This document shows positions 56,939 to 64,000 of a DNA stretch of 64,000 nt, piece after piece. The DNA lies in contig NZ_OY781091.1 of assembly GCF_963676275.1 (NCBI RefSeq), positions 2,210,775-2,274,774 of the forward strand, given 5' to 3'. Position numbers and translations under genes: made by a program. This DNA comes from an uncultured Cohaesibacter sp. GTDB taxonomy: Bacteria > Pseudomonadota > Alphaproteobacteria > Rhizobiales > Cohaesibacteraceae. The number at the start of each line of letters is the position of its first letter. Position 1 is the first letter of the stretch. Below the pieces are notes generated by a model, which was not told where the DNA came from, did not search any database, and worked only from the letters and a program-made list of their open reading frames with translations.

Positions 56939-59326
56939 ATGAACACGAAGATTTTCCAAATCAAGCTTAAGCAAGAAGTTCTCCGGCACCTCAAATATTC
57001 TCTCGGAAAGGATCAGGGTCACGCAACGCCATATGACTGGCGCATGTCCTTGTCATTGGCCCTGCGCGACATGGTGGTCGACCCATGGTTCGACAGCACC
57101 CGCAAGACCTATGACAGCAACGCCAAGCGCGTCTATTACCTGTCCATGGAATTTCTGATCGGACGTCTGATCGAAGATGTCGCGATCAATCTGGGCTTTG
57201 AAGATGTCGCCCGCGAAACGATGCGCGAATTCGGTCAGGATTATGATGCCATTGTTGCCAATGAGCCTGACGCAGCACTCGGCAATGGCGGCCTTGGCCG
57301 ACTGGCAGCCTGTTTCCTTGATTCACTGGCAACCCTCGGCATCCCGGCTCATGGCTATGGCATTCGCTACGAGCATGGTCTGTTCGAGCAGCATTTCGAA
57401 AATGGCGCACAGGTGGAAACCGCCGAAGGCTGGCTGGTGCAGCGCAACGTCTGGGAATTCGAACGTCCCGAAGTGGCCTATATCATCGGCTTTGGCGGCC
57501 ATGTAAGCGAAACCGACGGCCGCGCAGTCTGGTATCCATCGGAAACCGTCAAGGCGCAGGCCTATGACGCGCCTGCGCTCGGCTGGCAGGCAAAATGGTG
57601 CAATACCTTGCGCCTCTGGGCTGCAAAGCCTACCCGCGCCTTTGACCTTGAAAGCTTCAACCGCGGTGATTTCCTCGCCGCCAGCGCGCCAGAGGCTCTG
57701 GCCCGAACCATTTCCCGCGTGCTCTATCCAGATGACACCACCGACACCGGCAAGGAATTGCGTCTCAAGCAGGAATATTTCTTTACCTCGGCCTCGATAC
57801 AGGACCTGATCCGCCGTTATCGTTCAACCAATGACGATTTGCGCCTGTTGCCGAAAAAGGCAGCCATTCAGCTCAACGACACCCACCCGGCGATTGCCGG
57901 TCCGGAGCTTGTTCGCCTGCTCACCGACATTCATGGCATCGAAATCAATGAATCCATTGACATAGCGCGCAAATGCCTCGGCTATACCAACCATACCCTG
58001 CTGCCCGAGGCACTGGAACGTTGGCCCGAGCATCTTTTTGCTCGCATCCTTCCGCGCCATCATCGCATCATCGAGATCATTCAGGACAGGCACCTGAAGG
58101 ATACGGGCTCGGATATTCGCATCATCAAGGACGGCAACGTCAATATGGGTGAACTGGCCTTCATCATGGCAACCCATGTCAACGGCGTGTCAGCCCTGCA
58201 TACGGAACTGGTCAAGGAAACGGTCTTTGGTGACCTGCACAAGGTCTATCCCAAGCGGATCATCAACGAGACCAATGGTATTACGCCGCGCCGTTGGCTC
58301 TATGACTGCAACAAGCCGCTGCGCAGCCTGATCAATTCCACCATTGGCATTGAATGGCCCGATGATTTGGAGCAGTTGGAGCGTCTCAATATCTATGCCG
58401 ATGATGCCGCCTTCCAGGAGGAGTTCCACAAGGCCAAGCTGGAAAACAAGAAGCATTTCATCAACTGGCTTTCGGAAAAACGCGACATTCAGATCGATCC
58501 CAATGCGATGCTGGATATTCAGGTCAAGCGCATTCACGAATATAAGCGTCAGTTGATGAACCTGTTTGAAGCGGTCGCCTACTGGAACGAAATCAAGGAA
58601 AACCCGACCAAGGACTGGACGCCGCGCGTCAAGGTTTTTGGCGGCAAGGCTGCCCCCGGTTACGAAGTGGCCAAAAAGATCATTCATCTGATCAATGATG
58701 TGGCCACCGTGGTCAATAAAGATCCGGTCACCAAGGACTATCTGCAGATCGTGTTCCCGGAAAACTACAATGTTTCCATGGCCGAAATCCTGATGCCTGC
58801 TGCCGATCTCTCCGAGCAGATTTCCACTGCCGGCAAGGAAGCGTCCGGTACCGGCAATATGAAATTTGCCCTTAATGGTGCCTTGACGATTGGTACGCTG
58901 GATGGGGCCAACGTGGAAATCCGCGATCATGTCGGCGCGGACAATTTCTTCCTGTTTGGCCTCAATGCCGAAGAGGTGTTTGAAAGACGCAGTCAGCCGG
59001 AATATTCGCGCCGGGCAATCGAGGCCAGCCCGCGGCTCTATCGTGTGCTGAACCAGATCGCCAGCGGTGCATTCTCTCCCGATGAGCCCCATCGTTACGG
59101 CTCCATCGTGCAGATGATGTATGAGAGCGACTATTTCCTCGTGACCTGTGACTTTGACGATTATTTCGAAACACAGCGTCAGGTCGACAAGGCCTATCTC
59201 AATACAAGGGAATGGACCCGGAAAGCGATCCTCAACACGGCCAATATGGGCTGGTTCTCCTCGGACCGCACCATCAAGGGCTATGCCAAGGATATCTGGG
59301 GCGCCAAGTCCCTTTATGAACGCTGA
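56939..59326 (+). CDS. glgP: glycogen phosphorylase
   Basis: GlgP releases glucose-1-phosphate from the non-reducing ends of glycogen, using inorganic phosphate and PLP, in the cytosol. The 795 residues are typical of bacterial phosphorylases. VYYLSMEFLIGRLIEDVAINLGF (about 63-85) and EPDAALGNGGLGRLAACFLDSLATL (about 105-129) form the N-terminal signature. HTLLPEALERWP follows later, and the PLP-binding Lys is at about residue 642 in KEASGTGNMKFALNGALTIGTLDGANVEI. The C-terminal DDYFETQRQVDKAY is present. First gene of the glgP-glgB-glgC-glgA cluster; 216 bases separate it from glgB, so the later genes may have a promoter of their own. Confidence 0.96.
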   Translation: MNTKIFQIKLKQEVLRHLKYSLGKDQGHATPYDWRMSLSLALRDMVVDPWFDSTRKTYDSNAKRVYYLSMEFLIGRLIEDVAINLGFEDVARETMREFGQDYDAIVANEPDAALGNGGLGRLAACFLDSLATLGIPAHGYGIRYEHGLFEQHFENGAQVETAEGWLVQRNVWEFERPEVAYIIGFGGHVSETDGRAVWYPSETVKAQAYDAPALGWQAKWCNTLRLWAAKPTRAFDLESFNRGDFLAASAPEALARTISRVLYPDDTTDTGKELRLKQEYFFTSASIQDLIRRYRSTNDDLRLLPKKAAIQLNDTHPAIAGPELVRLLTDIHGIEINESIDIARKCLGYTNHTLLPEALERWPEHLFARILPRHHRIIEIIQDRHLKDTGSDIRIIKDGNVNMGELAFIMATHVNGVSALHTELVKETVFGDLHKVYPKRIINETNGITPRRWLYDCNKPLRSLINSTIGIEWPDDLEQLERLNIYADDAAFQEEFHKAKLENKKHFINWLSEKRDIQIDPNAMLDIQVKRIHEYKRQLMNLFEAVAYWNEIKENPTKDWTPRVKVFGGKAAPGYEVAKKIIHLINDVATVVNKDPVTKDYLQIVFPENYNVSMAEILMPAADLSEQISTAGKEASGTGNMKFALNGALTIGTLDGANVEIRDHVGADNFFLFGLNAEEVFERRSQPEYSRRAIEASPRLYRVLNQIASGAFSPDEPHRYGSIVQMMYESDYFLVTCDFDDYFETQRQVDKAYLNTREWTRKAILNTANMGWFSSDRTIKGYAKDIWGAKSLYER

Positions 59327-59542
59327 TCATCAATGTTGCCCAATGGCGGTCTTGAAGGAGGCTGCCATTGGCTGATCTCTAAACATAGCAAGAATCCGAT
59401 TTTTTATGAAGAATAACATCCATGGCGGCACCTCGCTCGCATGAAATTCTAGGTTAAAAAAACAAAGGGATACTACCCAACTGGCAGTTCCATTTGCGGA
59501 TCACATGCTCTAGCGTAAAAGTAACAAAGGGGGAGCAGAGCG

Positions 59543-61747
59543 ATGACGTCATATACTTCGAAAAGAGATGCTCAGTCTATTCAGGATGGTGTCCATAGCA
59601 ATCCATTTTCAGTTTTGGGGCTTCAGGAATGGGAGGGCCAGCCTGTTGTCCGGGTCTTTATTCCCGGCGCGGTCGAAGTTGAAGTCATTGATCACGAAAC
59701 GGGCGCTCTGATCGAGGAACTGGAGCGCGATGATGTCGCCCCGGACCTGTTCGCCAAGGTCATCACCGGCAAGAATGGCCGTTTTCCATACAAGATCCGG
59801 GCCCGGGTTGGTGATCATGTCTGGATTCAGGAAGATCCATACAGGTTTGGCCCGGTGATTGGCGAGTTGGACGAATATCTGCTTGGCGAAGGGACACATC
59901 AGGCGCTCTGGAAGATACTGGGGGCGCATGTCATCACCCATGAAGGTGTGAAGGGGACCCATTTTGCGGTCTGGGCGCCCAACGCCCGCCGCGCCTCTGT
60001 CGTTGGCAACTGGAACAACTGGGATGGCCGCCGCCATGCCATGCGTCAAAGGGGCGTAACCGGCGTTTGGGAGATTTTTATTCCCCAGATCGGGGAAGGG
60101 CACGCCTATAAATATGAGCTGCTCAATCGACAGGGACAGTTGCTGCCCCTCAAGGCCGATCCCGTCGGCTTTGGTTCAGAACATGCTCCACGCACCGCAT
60201 CGATTGTCCGCTCTCTGGATGGCCATGAATGGCGCGACGATGACTGGATGAAGAACCGGGAAAAGACCACCAAGATCGATCAGCCAATCTCTATCTATGA
60301 AGTGCATCTTGGTTCCTGGCGCCGTGTTCAGGATGAGGGCAACCGTCCCTTGTCCTACTATGAGCTTTCCCAGCAACTGGTGTCCTATGTCAAGGATATG
60401 GGCTTTACCCACGTGGAATTGATGCCCATCTCCGAATATCCGTTTGACGGATCATGGGGCTATCAACCGGTTGGCCTGTTCGCTCCGACCATCCGACATG
60501 GCACGCTGGAAGAATTCCGCTCGATGGTCGATGCCTTTCATGCCGCAGGCATCGGTGTCCTGATCGACTGGGTGCCGGGACATTTCCCCGAAGATGCCCA
60601 TGGTCTGGCCAAGTTCGATGGCACCGCGCTTTATGAGCATGAGGATCGCCGCGAAGGCTACCATCCGGACTGGAACACGCTGGTTTATAATTACGGCCGC
60701 CGCGAGGTTGCCAATTTCCTTTCCGCCAATGCCCTTTATTGGCTCAAGGAGCATCACGTTGACGGACTGCGTGTCGATGCGGTTGCCTCCATGCTCTATC
60801 GAGATTATTCCCGCAATGAAGGGGAATGGATCCCGAACAAGGATGGCGGACGCGAGAATTATGAAGCCATCAACTTCCTGCGCAACACCAACCTGACGGC
60901 CTATCAGGAAGTGCCCGGCATCATGACGATTGCCGAAGAATCCACGGCCTTTCCCGGCGTCAGCGCACCAACCAACTATGGCGGGCTGGGCTTCGGCTAT
61001 AAATGGAACATGGGCTGGATGAATGACACCCTGCGCTACATGTCTCACGAGCCGGTCCATCGCAAATATCACCATCACGACATGACCTTCGGCATGCATT
61101 ATGCCTATTCGGAAAATTACATTCTGCCGCTCAGTCATGACGAAGTGGTCCATGGCAAAGGCTCACTGCTGAGCCGGATGCCGGGATATCCGGCTGACCA
61201 GTTTGCCAACCTGAGAGCCTATTACGGCTTCATGTGGGCTCACCCGGGCAAGAAGCTGCTCTTCATGGGCGGTGAGTTCGCGCAAGGGGAAGAATGGAAC
61301 CACAATGAAAGCCTTGACTGGCATTTGCTCCAACATGATTTCCAGCGTGGGGTGCAGTCGCTTGTGCGCGATCTGAACCGTCTCTATCGCGAGGAACCCG
61401 CGCTTCACAAATTCGATTGCAAGCCAAAAGGGTTCGAATGGGTTGAATGCCATTCTGCCGAGAGCTCGGTTTTTGCCTGGATCAGACATGGCGAGGAGGG
61501 CGACGCCCCGGTTCTTGTGGTCTGCAACATGACGCCCGTCGAGCGCCAGAATTACAGGCTCGGGGTTCCCAAGGCGGGGCGTTGGGTGGAAATTTTGAAT
61601 ACCGATTCCAGCCTTTATGCAGGAGGAGGACGCGGCAATCTGGGGGCTGCCGAGACAGAAGAGATCGCATCTCATGAAAGACCTGTCTCCCTGTCTCTCA
61701 CCTTACCACCGCTTTCTACGCTCTATTTCAAACTGGAGCAGGCCTGA
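59543..61747 (+). CDS. glgB: 1,4-alpha-glucan branching enzyme
   Basis: GlgB cuts an alpha-1,4 chain and re-joins it as an alpha-1,6 branch. The 734-residue protein has the full-length layout: an N-terminal N1 domain (about 1-115), a CBM48 module (about 125-225, with [31 protein letters not shown]), the GH13 barrel and the C-terminal beta domain. Active-site residues are Asp412 in [14 protein letters not shown] (nucleophile), Glu465 in [11 protein letters not shown] (acid/base), and Asp in [15 protein letters not shown] (transition-state stabiliser). The ribosome binding site is AAAGGGGGAG upstream of ATG 59543. Second gene of the glycogen cluster; 47 bases before glgC. Confidence 0.96.
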   Translation: MTSYTSKRDAQSIQDGVHSNPFSVLGLQEWEGQPVVRVFIPGAVEVEVIDHETGALIEELERDDVAPDLFAKVITGKNGRFPYKIRARVGDHVWIQEDPYRFGPVIGELDEYLLGEGTHQALWKILGAHVITHEGVKGTHFAVWAPNARRASVVGNWNNWDGRRHAMRQRGVTGVWEIFIPQIGEGHAYKYELLNRQGQLLPLKADPVGFGSEHAPRTASIVRSLDGHEWRDDDWMKNREKTTKIDQPISIYEVHLGSWRRVQDEGNRPLSYYELSQQLVSYVKDMGFTHVELMPISEYPFDGSWGYQPVGLFAPTIRHGTLEEFRSMVDAFHAAGIGVLIDWVPGHFPEDAHGLAKFDGTALYEHEDRREGYHPDWNTLVYNYGRREVANFLSANALYWLKEHHVDGLRVDAVASMLYRDYSRNEGEWIPNKDGGRENYEAINFLRNTNLTAYQEVPGIMTIAEESTAFPGVSAPTNYGGLGFGYKWNMGWMNDTLRYMSHEPVHRKYHHHDMTFGMHYAYSENYILPLSHDEVVHGKGSLLSRMPGYPADQFANLRAYYGFMWAHPGKKLLFMGGEFAQGEEWNHNESLDWHLLQHDFQRGVQSLVRDLNRLYREEPALHKFDCKPKGFEWVECHSAESSVFAWIRHGEEGDAPVLVVCNMTPVERQNYRLGVPKAGRWVEILNTDSSLYAGGGRGNLGAAETEEIASHERPVSLSLTLPPLSTLYFKLEQA

Positions 61748-61794
61748 ACCGGATGTGAGATTATGCAAACAAGCGAATGTGGGGAGAGCAATTT

Positions 61795-63060
61795 ATGAAA
61801 CTCGATCGTGAAACATCGAAACTCGCCAACCAGTCCATGGCGTTCATTCTGGCTGGCGGCAAGGGGAGCAGGCTTCAGGAGCTGACTGAACGCCGATCCA
61901 AGCCTGCCATGTATTTCGGCGGCAAGAGCCGCATCATCGACTTTGCTCTCTCCAATGCCGTCAATTCCGGCATCCGACGCATTGGCATAGCCACACAATA
62001 TAAGGCCCACAGCCTGATCCGCCATTTGCAAAGAGGCTGGAGCTTCCTGCGTGAAGAGCGAAACGAATTTCTCGATATCCTGCCCGCCTCTCAGCGCATG
62101 AATGACGAGGCCTGGTATCAGGGCACATCGGATGCGATCTATCAGAATATCGACATCCTCGAAAGCTATGGCCCGAAATATATCGTGATCCTCGCTGGAG
62201 ACCATATTTACAAGCAGGATTACGCCTTGATGGTGCGCCAGCATGTGGAGACCGGCGCCGATGTGACCGTCGGGTCCATCGAGGTTCCACTCGAAGAAGC
62301 CAAGGCTTTTGGCGTCATGAAGGTGGACAAAAACGACCGCATTCTTGAATTTGTCGAGAAACCGGCCAACCCGCCTGCCATGCCGAATGATCCCGAACGT
62401 GCGCTGGCATCGATGGGCATCTATGTTTTTGAGGCCAAGTTCCTCTATGACATCTTGCGCGAGGAGGCCTGCAATCCCGATACCCATCACGATTTCGGCA
62501 AGGATATCATTCCCAAGCTGGTCAAGGGCGGCAAGGCGATCGCTCATCCTTTCAGTCGCTCCTGCATCAGATCCGGTCTGGAAACAAAGCCCTATTGGCG
62601 CGATGTGGGCACCATTGACGCTTTCTGGGAAGCCAATATCGATCTGACGGACTTCATTCCGGAACTGGATATCTACGACAACGACTGGCCGATCTGGACC
62701 CATCAGGAACTGACACCACCTGCCAAATTCATCCATGACGAAGAGGGCCGCCGTGGGCAGGCTGTTTCTTCCATGGTTTCGGGTGGCTGCATCATTTCGG
62801 GGTCCTCGCTCAATCGATGCCTTCTGTTTACCGGCGTCAAGGCGCATTCCTTCTCCAAGATGAGCGGCGTTGTCGCGCTGCCCTATGCCGAGATCAACCG
62901 CAAGGCACAGCTGAAGGATGTCGTCATCGACCGCGATGTGAAGATCCCGGCTGGCCTCGTTGTCGGCGAAGATCCCGAGTTGGACGCCAAGCGTTTCCGC
63001 CGCTCTGAAAAGGGCATTTGCCTGATAACCCAGTCCATGATCGACAAACTGGACCTGTAG
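61795..63060 (+). CDS. glgC: glucose-1-phosphate adenylyltransferase (ADP-glucose pyrophosphorylase)
   Basis: GlgC makes ADP-glucose from glucose-1-phosphate and ATP, the committed step of glycogen synthesis. The 421 residues start [15 protein letters not shown], then the nucleotidyltransferase core [58 protein letters not shown] (about 17-75). The regions [15 protein letters not shown] and [26 protein letters not shown] follow, then the C-terminal left-handed beta-helix. ATG 61795 was chosen because GGGGAG lies seven bases upstream, over an ATG six codons earlier. The stop codon is followed immediately by the glgA start. Allosteric control by glycolytic intermediates is known for the family. 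Confidence 0.96.
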   Translation: MKLDRETSKLANQSMAFILAGGKGSRLQELTERRSKPAMYFGGKSRIIDFALSNAVNSGIRRIGIATQYKAHSLIRHLQRGWSFLREERNEFLDILPASQRMNDEAWYQGTSDAIYQNIDILESYGPKYIVILAGDHIYKQDYALMVRQHVETGADVTVGSIEVPLEEAKAFGVMKVDKNDRILEFVEKPANPPAMPNDPERALASMGIYVFEAKFLYDILREEACNPDTHHDFGKDIIPKLVKGGKAIAHPFSRSCIRSGLETKPYWRDVGTIDAFWEANIDLTDFIPELDIYDNDWPIWTHQELTPPAKFIHDEEGRRGQAVSSMVSGGCIISGSSLNRCLLFTGVKAHSFSKMSGVVALPYAEINRKAQLKDVVIDRDVKIPAGLVVGEDPELDAKRFRRSEKGICLITQSMIDKLDL

Positions 63061-64000
63061 ATGAACATATTATTCGTTGCTTCCGAATGCTCACCATTCG
63101 TGAAAACCGGAGGCCTGGCTGATGTAATCGGTTCAGTGCCGAAGGCTCTTGAACAGCTTGATCACACGATCAAGATTTTGCTGCCAGCCTATCCCGAATT
63201 GAAGGGCTGGTTAAAGCACGGCGATGTTCTTCTGGAAATGGAAGAGCTCTTTGGTGGTCCCGCGCGCGTTCTGGCCGTGCGGGCCAAGGGGCTCAATCTC
63301 CTGCTGCTGGACGCCCCCCATCTTTACGACCGCAACGGCTCGATCTATCTCGATGAAGAGGGATTTGATTGGGAAGACAATCCCATTCGTTTCGGCGCTC
63401 TTTCGCTTATCGGTGCCAAGATTGGCCTTGATGGAATAGGCGGCTGGAAGCCCGACATTGTCCATGCCCATGACTGGCAGGCCGGTCTGGTTCCTGTTTA
63501 CATGAAGCAATCCGGCCGTCAGGCTCCGCCATCCATCATGACCATCCACAATATCGCCTTTCAGGGACTGTTTGACGGCAGTGTCGTGGAGACCCTTGGT
63601 CTGTCGCATGACATGTTCAATCCCGATGGGTTTGAATATTGGGGACATGCCGGCTTCCTCAAGGGTGGGCTGGCCTATGCAGACAAGATTACCACCGTCA
63701 GCCCCACTTATGCCCATGAGCTTCTGACCCCGGAATTCGGCATGGGGCTGGAAGGATTGCTCAAGAGCCGCAAAAGCGATCTGATCGGTATCCTCAACGG
63801 CATCGACCTGTCTGTCTGGGATCCGCAGGAAGACCCAGCCCTTAGCAAGACCTACAGCCCGAAAAGCCTGAAGAGAAAAGTCGCCAATCGTCAATGGCTG
63901 GAGCAGGAATTCGGTCTTGTCAGCAACCCCGAAGCACCGCTTTTCGGTCTGGTTTCCCGATTGACAACCCAGAAAGGAGTCGATCTTCTGCTGGAAATTC
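63061..64000 (+). CDS. glgA: glycogen synthase (3' end beyond the window)
   Basis: GlgA extends alpha-1,4-glucan chains from ADP-glucose. About 313 residues are visible before the window ends. The protein begins MNILFVASECSPFVKTGGLADV, with the ADP-glucose-binding Lys15-Thr-Gly-Gly-Leu motif. GGWKPDIVHAHDWQAGLVPVY (about 137-157), IMTIHNIAFQGLF and the GILNGIDLSVWDP segment are glycosyltransferase 5 family hallmarks. FGLVSRLTTQKGVDLLLEI near the edge is the start of the second Rossmann domain. ATG 63061 follows the glgC stop codon with no gap, so the two are translationally coupled. The frame has no stop codon to the last base. Confidence 0.95.
   Translation, partial: MNILFVASECSPFVKTGGLADVIGSVPKALEQLDHTIKILLPAYPELKGWLKHGDVLLEMEELFGGPARVLAVRAKGLNLLLLDAPHLYDRNGSIYLDEEGFDWEDNPIRFGALSLIGAKIGLDGIGGWKPDIVHAHDWQAGLVPVYMKQSGRQAPPSIMTIHNIAFQGLFDGSVVETLGLSHDMFNPDGFEYWGHAGFLKGGLAYADKITTVSPTYAHELLTPEFGMGLEGLLKSRKSDLIGILNGIDLSVWDPQEDPALSKTYSPKSLKRKVANRQWLEQEFGLVSNPEAPLFGLVSRLTTQKGVDLLLEI

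Overview
The window reads as chromosome from an alphaproteobacterium, most likely in the Hyphomicrobiales (Rhizobiales). The base composition looks moderate, around the mid-50s percent GC by eye. Supporting signs are the order enoyl-CoA hydratase / CoA-binding protein / metY beside rplM-rpsI, the small DUF2842 and DUF6404-type membrane proteins, a rhizobial-type glgP-glgB-glgC-glgA order, and DGD-LEPS type small acidic proteins. I cannot fix the genus; a marine Cohaesibacter-like organism is only a guess.

Layout. 1-4.6 kb: the end of a Pro/Gln-rich protein, a tiny flagellar-rod-like protein, tRNA-Pro(GGG) and two exopolysaccharide genes (a WcaJ-type priming transferase and a Wza/ExoF-type export lipoprotein). 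4.8-10.3 kb: heme A synthase, a small membrane protein, O-acetylhomoserine sulfhydrylase, and an operon of enoyl-CoA hydratase, CoA-binding protein and MBL hydrolase. 10.5-12.2 kb: a small WYL-like protein and rplM-rpsI. 12.3-19.4 kb: a ThrE-type exporter and an RND efflux pair with a divergent TetR/AcrR regulator. 19.6-31.5 kb: tRNA-Ser(GCT) followed by an accessory region. It holds a type I restriction-modification operon (hsdM-hsdS-NucS-like nuclease-hsdR-YgjP-like metallopeptidase), AlpA, a replication-initiator-like HTH protein, a small acidic protein and an IS3-family insertion sequence; no integrase is visible. 31.7-42.8 kb: a sugar ABC transporter with GntR regulator, sugar epimerase, Gfo/Idh/MocA dehydrogenase, RidA-like protein, transketolase and aldose 1-epimerase, so a probable catabolic unit for an unidentified sugar. 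42.8-43.6 kb: a gene-free, strongly structured stretch. 43.6-48 kb: a MalY/PatB-type aminotransferase, a MATE exporter with MarR regulator, and a lipoate ligase with reversed domain order. 48.2-55.9 kb: a LysR regulator divergent from an ArgE-like deacetylase and a complete peptide-type ABC transporter. 56-64 kb: a small membrane protein and the glycogen operon glgP-glgB-glgC-glgA, the last gene running off the right edge.

Most genes are ordinary chromosomal genes. The parts most worth a second look are the tRNA-Ser-linked restriction island with its two accessory proteins and paired inverted repeats, the sugar catabolic unit, the structured non-coding stretch at 42.8-43.1 kb, and the swapped-domain lipoate ligase. 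I found no CRISPR array, rRNA or prophage, and nothing I would claim with confidence as a wholly new system.
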